A stretch of 46,273 bases of DNA, taken from positions 1 to 46,273 of the forward strand of contig NZ_AUBA01000023.1 of NCBI RefSeq assembly GCF_000429005.1, in the 5' to 3' direction. The translations under genes and the position numbers were made by a program. Positions within the stretch are counted from its first letter, which is position 1; every line of letters starts with the position of its first letter. Source of the DNA: Novosphingobium acidiphilum DSM 19966 (GTDB lineage Bacteria > Pseudomonadota > Alphaproteobacteria > Sphingomonadales > Sphingomonadaceae). Below the pieces are notes generated by a model. The model was not told the DNA's origin and ran no database searches. It saw only the letters and a list, made by a program, of their open reading frames with translations. Below, piece after piece: positions 33,994 through 42,292 of the stretch.

Positions 33994-36024
33994 TCACACC
34001 AGATCGGCAGGCACCAGCGGATAGGCTGCTTCAACCGCGCCCAGCGCGTCGCGCAACGGGCCAAGGTGGGGTTCGAATTGCCGCCAGTGATCAACCCCGT
34101 CGGTAAAGATCGGCTGGCGCACCTGTTCCGAACTGGCGGTGCGCACCGCGCGGCGGTTGCGATAGAACGCCAGGCATTCCTCTTCAAACGGCACGCCGAC
34201 ATGATCGAGCAGGCGGCGCACCTGCCCTTCGGTATCGGCCACCATGTCTTCATAGATCACCCGGTGCACCGCACCCGGCGCTTCGCGATCGAACGCCGCC
34301 ATCTGCGCGACATAGGCGCGGTAATAGCGGCCGATTTCCGCCAGATCATAGCTGAACAGCTGGCCGCGTGCGAAAAACTGCTTCCACCCTGAAAAGCAGC
34401 AGCCCATCGGATGGCGCCGCGCGTCGATTATCGTCGCGTTGGGCAGGATCAGCCGGATCAGTCCGGCATACATCCAGTTGTTGGGCATCTTGTCGATAAA
34501 GCGCGGCTTGCCCTCTTTGCGATGGACGCGCGTGCGATCAAGATATTCCTGCCCCAGCCGCGTCAGATCGGCCGGCGCAAGCGACCGTACGACATCGGCA
34601 AAACTTGCAAATTCTCCGTCTTCCACACGCGAATGCAGGCGGTCGCCGATCATCATCAGATCGGGCAGTTCCATCGTGCCTTCGATCTGCGAATGGCTCG
34701 ACAGGATCTGTTCGACCAGCGTCGATCCGGCGCGTGGCAGGCCGACGATGAATATCGGATCGTGGTCGGGGCATCCCTGCCCCGCCCGGCTGGCCAGGAA
34801 CGGCGCCGCAAACAGCGCGGCGTGTTCTTGCGCGCCATTCAGGATGCGCGCCTCGTCATAATCGACGCCTTTGCGCCGCAGCGCATTGCCGCGCGCGTAA
34901 TGGGCAAAGCTTTCGCCCACATCGCCTGCATCCTCATAGGCCTTGCCCAGCGCGAAATGCAGCTGGCTGGCCTGTTCGTCGTCCTCCACCGTATCCTGCA
35001 CGGCGGTCATCGCGGCAATGTCGTCAGGCCCCAGCTTGACCGTCTTGAGATTGGCCAGGCTCCACCAGGCCTCGCCCAGCGCGGGATCGTGGTCCAGCGC
35101 GTGCCGATAGGCGGCAATGCAATCGGCCTGGTTGCCCAGCGTCTTTTCGACATGCCCCAGGTTCAGCCACACGCGCGGATTGCCCAGGCCACGCGCGATC
35201 AGATCGCGATAGATCGCCGCCGCCGCGTCCTGTTCGCCCAGCCGCACCTGCAACGACGCCTTGAGCAGCGCGTGCCCGGGATTGTCGGGTTCATCGTCAA
35301 GCAGGATCGTGGCGTGGTCAAGCGCACCCGCCACGTCGTGGCCCATCTGTACGATCCGGACCAGCAGTTCGCGCGCCGCGCCAAACCCCGGTGCAATATC
35401 CAGTGTGCGCTTCAACAGCTCGACCGCTTCGCTCATCTGGCCCTGCCGCCATGCCACTTCGCCGCGCAGCCGCATCGCCGCCGCGTCGCGCGGCATCAGC
35501 CGCATGCGTTCGTCGAGCAGCGCCTCGGCCGCGGCAAAGTCCTTGGCGTGCATCGCCATCGCCGCCTTGACCAGGATCGGATCGCGGGCAGAGGCCGCCA
35601 CGCCGCGCAATTCGGCCCGCCGCGCATCGCGTTCGCGCCCCGCCGCACGCAGCGCCACCGGCAACGCATGCCACGCCGCCAGCAGATCGGGCTTCAGCGC
35701 CACCGCCCGTTCCAGCGCGATCACCGCAAGATCATGTTCGCCAAGGCCACCGTGGACCATCGCCAGTTCGAACGCGGTCAGCGCCGATCGCGGCTGTTCG
35801 GCGCTCAACCGGGTCAGCACCGCGCGCGCTGCGGGCAGATCGCCCAGCGTGTGCAGCGCCTGGCCTTCGATCAGGATGGCCTGCGGATGCCCGGGTACGG
35901 CATTCAGGATCTCGCGCGTTTGCGCCAGCGCCAGGCGGGGATCACGACCCAGCATCGCGGCGGCATGGGCCAGTGCAGCATCAAGGGAAACGGTCCTTTC
36001 CTGTGCTGCATGGGGGTCTGCCAT
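33994..36024 (-). CDS. TPR-repeat sulfotransferase
   Basis: A 676-residue protein: about 400 residues of tetratricopeptide repeats (units such as DPRLALAQTREILNAVPGHP and NPRVWLNLGHVEKTLGNQ), then a sulfotransferase domain with the PAPS 5'-phosphate loop IFIVGLPRAGSTLVEQIL (about residue 425), the 3'-phosphate-type motif DKMPNNWMYAGLI and IIDARRHPMGCCFS, and YEDMV. It would move sulfate from PAPS to an unknown acceptor. Such TPR-sulfotransferases are common beside TonB-dependent receptors in sphingomonads. It is divergent from the first receptor gene, sharing a 335-base region with its promoter. Confidence 0.9.
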   Translation of the reverse strand: MADPHAAQERTVSLDAALAHAAAMLGRDPRLALAQTREILNAVPGHPQAILIEGQALHTLGDLPAARAVLTRLSAEQPRSALTAFELAMVHGGLGEHDLAVIALERAVALKPDLLAAWHALPVALRAAGRERDARRAELRGVAASARDPILVKAAMAMHAKDFAAAEALLDERMRLMPRDAAAMRLRGEVAWRQGQMSEAVELLKRTLDIAPGFGAARELLVRIVQMGHDVAGALDHATILLDDEPDNPGHALLKASLQVRLGEQDAAAAIYRDLIARGLGNPRVWLNLGHVEKTLGNQADCIAAYRHALDHDPALGEAWWSLANLKTVKLGPDDIAAMTAVQDTVEDDEQASQLHFALGKAYEDAGDVGESFAHYARGNALRRKGVDYDEARILNGAQEHAALFAAPFLASRAGQGCPDHDPIFIVGLPRAGSTLVEQILSSHSQIEGTMELPDLMMIGDRLHSRVEDGEFASFADVVRSLAPADLTRLGQEYLDRTRVHRKEGKPRFIDKMPNNWMYAGLIRLILPNATIIDARRHPMGCCFSGWKQFFARGQLFSYDLAEIGRYYRAYVAQMAAFDREAPGAVHRVIYEDMVADTEGQVRRLLDHVGVPFEEECLAFYRNRRAVRTASSEQVRQPIFTDGVDHWRQFEPHLGPLRDALGAVEAAYPLVPADLV

Positions 36025-36155
36025 GGTCCGTACGCTCCTGCCCGGGGGTCAATTATGCGCCAACACCTGCGCCAACCGCCCCCGATTGTCGAGTCCTGCG
36101 CCCGCGCCCGATTGCCCCGCGGGCCACCCTTTTTGCGCGCCCGGGCGCAAGGCCG

Positions 36156-36184
36156 TTGACACTTTTTCCGGCTTTGACACATTC
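36156..36184 (+). promoter_or_regulatory. Candidate promoter of first TonB-dependent receptor
   Basis: TTGACA (36156-36161) and ACATTC (36179-36184) are spaced by 17 bases. The -35 is perfect and the -10 poor. The stretch resembles the promoter region of the second receptor (TTGAC..., GGCTnTGACnCATT), which supports a shared function. The long leader to the start at 36360 is about 170 bases. Confidence 0.4.
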
Positions 36185-36359
36185 GCAGCCGGACACGCGC
36201 ACCGACGTCGGGCGCCAATCCGATGGGGATTTTGTTTTGCCAGATTGCCGCCCCGTGCGGGGCAACGGTCGCCGGGTATCGCCGGCGGGCGGGCGCGTTT
36301 GTGCGTGCAAGCGGGTGAAAAACTGCCCCGGGGTCGCACACAAGGAACAGGGGACCGAC

Positions 36360-38879
36360 ATGACACAGGCCGCAATTTCGTCGCACGCGCCGGCCCGCAG
36401 CGCTCGGCGCGGCCTTGCCGCCATACTGGCGTCGACCATGCTGTCGGGCACGTTTGCACTGATCCCGGGCCTGGCGCACGCCGATCAGGCGGCGCCCGAG
36501 CCCGCGCCGCAGCCCGCCGGGAATACGGCGCTGGGCGAAATCGTGGTAACCGCCACGCACAAGTCTGAAAGCCTGCAGAAGGTTCCGATCAGCCTGCAGG
36601 CCTTCGATGCGGCCAAGCTGGAACAGAACCACGTCGCCAGTTTCGCCGACTATGCCAATATGCTGCCCTCGGTCTCGTTTGAAACGCTGGGCCCCGGCCG
36701 CAGCGAACCCTTTTTCCGCGGCATTTCGGTCAGCGGCGGGCAGGCCTCGACGGTTGGCATGTATCTGGATGATATGCCGATCACCTCGACCGGCAACAAT
36801 CCCGAAGTGCACATCTATGATGTCGAACGCGTCGAAGCGCTGTCGGGGCCGCAGGGCACGCTGTTTGGGGCCAGTTCGCTCGCCGGCACGATCCGCATCA
36901 TCACCGCCAAGCCCAAATTCGACAAGATCGAGGCGGGCATGGACGTGCAGGTCGACAAATTCGGCAAAGGCCATGCCGGCGGCACCGTTGAAGGTTTTGT
37001 CAACCTGCCGATCACGTCGAACCTGGCGATCCGCCTGATGGCATTTTATGACAAGACCGGCGGCTATATCAACAACACCCACGGCGTGTACCATTACCAA
37101 TCGGTGCCGATCACCATCGACAACGCCGCGCTGGTGCAGAACGCCTACAACCCCGACGAGGAATATGGCGGCCGTGCATCGCTCAGTTGGGAAGTGGCAC
37201 CCGACTGGACCATCACGCCCGAGATCACCTATCAATACCTGAACGCGCAAGGCAGCTACAACTTTGACCCGCGCGTCGGCGATCTGGCGGTGCACGATTA
37301 CAGCCCGACGTATCTCAAAGACCATTGGTATCAGGCCGAACTTGCCATCCATGGGCACATTGGGGATTTCGACGTGGTCTCGGCCACCGGCTATTTTTCG
37401 CGGACCAATTCCAACGCGAATGATTATACCTATTATTCGGTCACTTATGACCAGCTTGTCGCTGCGGGCAAAGTGGGCAACTACTATTCCAATTTCACCG
37501 ACAAGAACGGCAATTTCATCAACCCGACGCAGCAGTATTTCGGCCACGAGCACGACACCAAGTTTACCCAGGAAACCCGGCTGAGCACCCCCAGATCCTG
37601 GCCGGTCCAGGTAACGCTGGGCGGGTTCTATCAATACCAGGGCCTGGCCTATGACGATGATTATTATATACCGGGGCTTAGCACGGCGTTGAACACGGGC
37701 GTGCCCGACACGTATCCGCCGTTTTCGCCCGCGCTGAACGGGGTCTATTCGACCGACGTCTATTACCTGGTCGAAGAAAACCGTCACTTCAAGGACGGGG
37801 CCGCGTTTGCCGAAGGCAATGTCACCATCACGCCCACGCTCAAGGCGACCGGCGGCATCCGCTATTTCGTGTCGGACAACGGCACCTACGGGTTTGCCGG
37901 CACGTGGAGCAGCGCCGACAATGCGGCCAAGGCGACGCAGGCCAACGGCACACCGGGCTGCTGGAACGAAGATCCCGGCGTCCTTTATGGCAAGTTCATC
38001 CACCCCACGCGGTTAAGCTGCATCAACACCAACACGCAGTACCACCAGACCGGCCAAACCCACAAACTCAGCCTGACCTGGCAGTTCGAGCCGTCCAAAA
38101 TGGTTTATGCCACGTATTCGACCGGGTTCCGCCCCGGCGGTGGCAACCGGCTGGCCAATGCCGGACCGTACAAGGCGGACACGCTGGCCAATTTCGAACT
38201 GGGCTGGAAAACCACCTGGGGCAACACCTTGCGCTGGAACGGCGCGGTCTATTACGAAAAATGGAAAGGCATCCAGTATGTCGTGATCCCCGCCGGTACC
38301 CAGGGCGCCGGGGTTACGGTGAATGCCGGCGATGCGCGCGTCTATGGCATCGAAACCGATGTGGAATGGAAACCGGTCAACGGCCTGACCCTGTCGGCCA
38401 ATGGCGCCTATAACGATGCCAGGCTGACGTCGAACTTCTGCGATCTGGTGTCGAACAAGGATCTGGAACTGTTGCCGACCTGTTCGACCTACGGGGTGGA
38501 CCTTGCCGCCGCCAAGGGCACCCGCCTGCCGCGCCAGCCCCGCTTCAAAACCAATGCCACCGCACGCTATGATTTCCCCGCGGGCGCAACCAGGGCCTTC
38601 CTCCAGGGCCAGATCCTGCACCAGTCGGGCAGCACGTCCGACCTCGACGTGTCGAACGATGCGCTGCTGGGTGATACCGAGGGCTTTACCACGTTCAACT
38701 TTTCGGCGGGCACCACGATCAGGGGTGTGTCAATCGAGGCGTTTATCGAAAACGCCTTCGACTCACGCGGGATTTTGTCAAAGAACACGTTCTGTTCGAT
38801 CCAGTACTGTTCCGGATCGTCGCGCAGCTATCCCACCAAACCACAGTTCTTCGGCCTGAAGGCGGCGTTCAAATATTGA
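36360..38879 (+). CDS. TonB-dependent outer-membrane receptor 1
   Basis: An 839-residue receptor with signal peptide (cleavage near GLAHA-D), TonB-box/plug start GEIVVTATHKSESLQKVPIS, plug domain (FADYANMLPSVSF, RGISVSGGQAS, DVERVEALSGPQGTLFGASS, AGTIRIITAKP) and a 22-strand-type barrel with typical YATYSTGFRPGGGNR and NLELGWK-like NFELGWKTTWG. It ends in an aromatic residue (FKY), as outer-membrane barrels do. Plug sequence is of the non-siderophore, sphingomonad type; substrate unknown. ATG 36360 follows an AGGGGA site. It is a paralogue of receptor 2 and followed by a terminator. Confidence 0.95.
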   Translation: MTQAAISSHAPARSARRGLAAILASTMLSGTFALIPGLAHADQAAPEPAPQPAGNTALGEIVVTATHKSESLQKVPISLQAFDAAKLEQNHVASFADYANMLPSVSFETLGPGRSEPFFRGISVSGGQASTVGMYLDDMPITSTGNNPEVHIYDVERVEALSGPQGTLFGASSLAGTIRIITAKPKFDKIEAGMDVQVDKFGKGHAGGTVEGFVNLPITSNLAIRLMAFYDKTGGYINNTHGVYHYQSVPITIDNAALVQNAYNPDEEYGGRASLSWEVAPDWTITPEITYQYLNAQGSYNFDPRVGDLAVHDYSPTYLKDHWYQAELAIHGHIGDFDVVSATGYFSRTNSNANDYTYYSVTYDQLVAAGKVGNYYSNFTDKNGNFINPTQQYFGHEHDTKFTQETRLSTPRSWPVQVTLGGFYQYQGLAYDDDYYIPGLSTALNTGVPDTYPPFSPALNGVYSTDVYYLVEENRHFKDGAAFAEGNVTITPTLKATGGIRYFVSDNGTYGFAGTWSSADNAAKATQANGTPGCWNEDPGVLYGKFIHPTRLSCINTNTQYHQTGQTHKLSLTWQFEPSKMVYATYSTGFRPGGGNRLANAGPYKADTLANFELGWKTTWGNTLRWNGAVYYEKWKGIQYVVIPAGTQGAGVTVNAGDARVYGIETDVEWKPVNGLTLSANGAYNDARLTSNFCDLVSNKDLELLPTCSTYGVDLAAAKGTRLPRQPRFKTNATARYDFPAGATRAFLQGQILHQSGSTSDLDVSNDALLGDTEGFTTFNFSAGTTIRGVSIEAFIENAFDSRGILSKNTFCSIQYCSGSSRSYPTKPQFFGLKAAFKY

Positions 38880-38906
38880 TCAGCCACGCCACACGCCAAC
38901 TGTCAG

Positions 38907-38933
38907 AAAGGGGCCTTAACAGCCCCTTTTTTT
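38907..38933 (+). terminator. Rho-independent terminator after receptor 1
   Basis: AAAGGGGC (38907-38914) pairs with GCCCCTTT (38922-38929) around CTTAACA, followed by a run of T residues to 38933. It lies 27 bases after the stop of the first receptor, so the second receptor needs its own promoter. Confidence 0.93.
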
Positions 38934-39057
38934 ACACGCGCGTCAGCGTTATGCCGCAGCGCACAATGCATTACGGGGCCAGGCTGACCAATGTGGTGCC
39001 CCCGCCGATCCGGCTTTCGCACATTGCAGCTGGCCGTGATGAACACGGGCGTCAACG

Positions 39058-39076
39058 GAATCGTGCGCAACGATTC
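39058..39076. promoter_or_regulatory. Inverted repeat upstream of receptor 2 promoter
   Basis: GAATCGT and ACGATTC form a perfect 7-bp inverted repeat around GCGCA, about 40 bases upstream of the -35 element. Its position fits an activator site. The regulator is unknown. Confidence 0.45.
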
Positions 39077-39118
39077 GGCGGCTTCGAACCCCCTTTTTAC
39101 AGGCGTGTGACAAGGGTG

Positions 39119-39147
39119 TTGACTCACTTTGGCTATGACGCATTATC
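39119..39147 (+). promoter_or_regulatory. Likely sigma-70 promoter of receptor 2
   Basis: TTGACT (39119-39124), a 17-base spacer and ATTATC (39142-39147) make a good housekeeping promoter. Similar sequence precedes the first receptor. The leader to the start codon at 39423 would be about 270 bases. Confidence 0.6.
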
Positions 39148-39217
39148 AATCCCGGACGCTTGTCATGAATGTTGAATGAACAGGCGCCTTCATGGGACCT
39201 ATACGACGAGTCATTGG

Positions 39218-39235
39218 CGTGCACTTTGGTGCACG
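39218..39235. promoter_or_regulatory. Perfect palindrome, candidate operator of receptor 2
   Basis: CGTGCAC and GTGCACG form a perfect 7-bp inverted repeat with a TTTG spacer, placed about 70 bases downstream of the -10 element. This position fits a repressor roadblock site (LacI- or GntR-like symmetry), or a hairpin in the leader RNA. Confidence 0.5.
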
Positions 39236-39422
39236 GCGCTAAAGCGGGAAACCGGTTTTTGGCGACGCACAGGCCGTGCCGCCTTTCGCCTCCCCTGCCT
39301 TAGCACGGCGCACCATGCCGCATTGCAGCATGGCCGCGATGACTCGCATCTTTTGCAACAAGGCGCCCGGGCGATGGCCGCGCGGGGCCAGGGGGTTTGT
39401 TTACCGCAGGGGAGCGCAAGCG

Positions 39423-42092
39423 ATGGCACGACAATCTGATCGGCGGTCACGGTTTCTGGGCATGTTGGGGGCCACAACCATTCTGGCCGGAGCGGCACTG
39501 CCGGGGATCGCGCGGGCGCAACAGACCCCTGCCCCCGCACCGCCGTCCGCACCCGCGGGCGATGGCCTGACCGAAATCGTCGTGACCGCGACTCACGAAA
39601 AACAAAGCGTGCAGAAAGTGCCGATCTCGATGCTGGCGCTCAGCAGCGCTTCGCTTGACGAACGACAGGTTCAGGGCCTGTCGGATCTGGCGGCATTGCT
39701 GCCTTCGGTGTCGTTTGCAGGGCTTGGGCCGGGCCGCGTCACACCCTATTTCCGCGGGATCGTGCCGGCCGGTGGCAACTATGCCTCGGTCGGCTATTAC
39801 CTGGATGACATTCCGATCACCGGCACCGGTGTGCCCGACATCCACATTTATGACATTGATCGCGTCGAGGCGCTGTCGGGCCCGCAGGGCACGCTGTATG
39901 GCGCGGGATCGCTGGCGGGGACAATCCGTTTCGTCACCAACAAGCCCAAGATCGGCAAGCTGGAATATGGCATCGACATCGAGGCCAACAAATATGGCGG
40001 CCATGGCGAAGGCGGCCTGATCGAAAGCTATCTCAATCTGCCGGTCAGCAACAATTTCGCCGTGCGCGTGATCGCCTATTATCGCAAAGATGGCGGGTTT
40101 ATCAACAACACCCCCAACAACGGCACATTTAACGATGGCAGCTCGTCGACGCTCAATCTGGGCGATAATGTGCCATCAACCACCTATACGCTGAATAACG
40201 CCAATATTGCCAAAAACAACTATAACCCGATCTATGAATACGGCACGCGGTTGCAGGCGCTGTGGGAACCCGCGCCCGACTGGGAGATCATGCCCGAGGT
40301 GACCGCGCAGCGCCAGACCGCCTATGGTTATTTCGGCTATGACCCGCGCGTCGGCGATCTGCAGGTTCACGATTACGACCTGACCCGCCAGGACGACCGC
40401 TGGTACCAGGCCGAACTGTCGATCCACGGGCATATCGGCGATTTCGATCTGACGTCGGCCACCGGGTATTTCTATCGCCGGACCTATCTCAACAACGATT
40501 ACACGTATTACACGGTCACCTATGACCGGTTCGGCCCGGGCTACGAAAACTATCTGCAGTTCTTTGACAAGAATGGCTGCACCGGCTCGGGCGCCACGAT
40601 GAAATGCAGCACCCTGATCAACCCCACGCAATATTATCATTCGTGGACCACACAGAGCAAGTTTACGCAGGAAGTGCGGCTGAAAACCCCGGTAAGCTGG
40701 CCATTCGATGCCACGATCGGCGGCTTTTTCCAAAGCCAGTTCAACGAAAACAACAGCAACTATGCGATCCACGGCCTGGACAACATCGCCGGCTATACGG
40801 CGGCTGGCGGGCAAGAGGCCAACCCCGGCGGTTTCGGCATTCCCACAACGGCCGGCGGCACCATGGTGCTGGGCACCCCGGCGGTCAAAGGCGATACGTT
40901 CTATATCAATGAAAACAATCAATATTACCATGATGAAGCGGTGTTTGCCGAAGGGCATTACAAGATCACGCCCAATCTGAAAGTGACTGGCGGGATCCGC
41001 TATTTCTGGACCGATTACGAAACACTGGGTCTGGCGGGCGTCATGGCCTCGGCACACAGCACATCGAGTTCGCTTTATCTGCCGACCGGGACGTATGGCT
41101 GCCCCACGCCGTTGCCCACCGATGCGCGGCTGACGTGCCTCAACACCAATCCCGCGGCGCCCGATGAAGTGGGCCGCTACAAGGAAAAGGGTGAAACGCA
41201 CAAGCTGGTGGTCGACTGGCAAGTCGATCCCGACAAAAACATCTATGCCAACTATTCGACCGGGTTCCGCCCCGGCGGTTTCAACCGGCCGTTGCGCATT
41301 CGCGGCTATGGCCTGGCCACGGTCAGTCCGTTTGAATCGGAAAAGCTCTCGAATTTTGAATTCGGCGTAAAAACCAAGTGGAACAATATCTTCCGGTTCA
41401 ACGCGGCCGCCTATTACGAAACCTGGAACAATATCCAGTACAGCGTTGTCGTGGCCGGAACGCAGGGTGCAGGCATCACCGGAAACGCCGGCACCGCCCA
41501 TGTGAAAGGCGTGGAATACGATGCCGACCTGAAACTGGGCAACGTCACGCTGTCGACTTCGGGCGCGTACAACGATGCGCGGCTGGCGCGAGATTTCTGC
41601 AACTTTGCGTTCAATTCGTCGAATTTGTCGATCGGGCAATTGCCCACCTGCACCGAAGGACAATACGTGCACAATGCCGACGGATCGCTGCAGATGCCGC
41701 TGGTTTCGCAGGTTGCGGCCAACGGTGGCACCCGTCTGCCGCGTCAGCCGATGTTCAAGGGCACCACCACGATCCGCTATGATACCACGATCGGCGCATA
41801 CAAGGCCTTCGTCCAGGGCGCCGCGCTGTACCAGACAGGCGCTACGCAGAACCTCAACACATCGCTCGATGCGCTGCTGGGCGATACGTCGGGCTTTGCC
41901 AGTTTCGATTTTTCGGCCGGCGCGTCAAAGGGCCCGTACCGTCTGGAACTGTTCATCGAAAACGCCTTTGACGAACGCGGCGCGCTGACCAAGAACACGT
42001 TCTGTTCGATCACCTTCTGCGCCAATTCATCGCGCACATTCACAATCCGGCCGCAGTTTTTCGGCATCAAGCTGTCGTACCATTATCAGTAA
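39423..42092 (+). CDS. TonB-dependent outer-membrane receptor 2
   Basis: An 889-residue receptor paralogous to receptor 1. It has a signal peptide (RRSRFLGMLGATTILAGAAL, cleavage near ARAQ), the plug start LTEIVVTATHEKQSVQKVPIS, DIDRVEALSGPQGTLYGAGS, AGTIRFVTNKP, and a barrel with NYSTGFRPGGFNRP, ending IKLSYHYQ. Shared barrel motifs (YNDARL, LPRQPxFK, LFIENAFDERG) show duplication. The preceding in-frame start at 39276 is rejected because AGGGGAG at 39408-39414 serves ATG 39423 and the signal peptide starts there. Substrate unknown; the neighbouring acyl-CoA ligase and TPP enzyme hint at an aromatic or acid nutrient. Confidence 0.95.
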   Translation: MARQSDRRSRFLGMLGATTILAGAALPGIARAQQTPAPAPPSAPAGDGLTEIVVTATHEKQSVQKVPISMLALSSASLDERQVQGLSDLAALLPSVSFAGLGPGRVTPYFRGIVPAGGNYASVGYYLDDIPITGTGVPDIHIYDIDRVEALSGPQGTLYGAGSLAGTIRFVTNKPKIGKLEYGIDIEANKYGGHGEGGLIESYLNLPVSNNFAVRVIAYYRKDGGFINNTPNNGTFNDGSSSTLNLGDNVPSTTYTLNNANIAKNNYNPIYEYGTRLQALWEPAPDWEIMPEVTAQRQTAYGYFGYDPRVGDLQVHDYDLTRQDDRWYQAELSIHGHIGDFDLTSATGYFYRRTYLNNDYTYYTVTYDRFGPGYENYLQFFDKNGCTGSGATMKCSTLINPTQYYHSWTTQSKFTQEVRLKTPVSWPFDATIGGFFQSQFNENNSNYAIHGLDNIAGYTAAGGQEANPGGFGIPTTAGGTMVLGTPAVKGDTFYINENNQYYHDEAVFAEGHYKITPNLKVTGGIRYFWTDYETLGLAGVMASAHSTSSSLYLPTGTYGCPTPLPTDARLTCLNTNPAAPDEVGRYKEKGETHKLVVDWQVDPDKNIYANYSTGFRPGGFNRPLRIRGYGLATVSPFESEKLSNFEFGVKTKWNNIFRFNAAAYYETWNNIQYSVVVAGTQGAGITGNAGTAHVKGVEYDADLKLGNVTLSTSGAYNDARLARDFCNFAFNSSNLSIGQLPTCTEGQYVHNADGSLQMPLVSQVAANGGTRLPRQPMFKGTTTIRYDTTIGAYKAFVQGAALYQTGATQNLNTSLDALLGDTSGFASFDFSAGASKGPYRLELFIENAFDERGALTKNTFCSITFCANSSRTFTIRPQFFGIKLSYHYQ

Positions 42093-42107
42093 AGGCCACT
42101 GAAGGCC

Positions 42108-42130
42108 GCCCCATGCTTTGCGCATGGGGC
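42108..42130 (+). terminator. Hairpin terminator after receptor 2
   Basis: GCCCCATGC pairs with GCATGGGGC (9 bp) around TTTGC, 15 bases after the receptor stop, followed by AATTT. The T-run is short, so it is a moderate terminator. Confidence 0.65.
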
Positions 42131-42157
42131 AATTTCCGGCGCAAGGGCACGCCGGTC

Positions 42158-42186
42158 AAAAAAAAGGCCGGCGAAAACGCCGGCCT
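42158..42186 (-). terminator. Rho-independent terminator of the acyl-CoA ligase operon
   Basis: On the minus strand AGGCCGGCG pairs with CGCCGGCCT around TTTT, directly followed by a run of eight or more T residues (A-run 42158-42165 on the plus strand). It lies about 105 bases after the stop of the ligase gene. Confidence 0.88.
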
Positions 42187-42292
42187 GAAAAAAGTTTGGG
42201 AGAGGATGCCTGAAAGGCCCGCCCTGTGTGCCCACGCCATCGATTCGTGGCAAATGCACGTTAAGCTTTCACAGTTGCGCAATTTGCACGCA

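Larger units (their letters stand above)
38934..39422. other. Regulatory region upstream of receptor 2
   Basis: About 490 bases with no recognisable gene. It contains an inverted repeat GAATCGT/ACGATTC (39058-39076), a good promoter (39119-39147), and a second palindrome CGTGCAC-TTTG-GTGCACG (39218-39235) downstream of the promoter. The layout suggests strong control of the second receptor. Confidence 0.55.
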
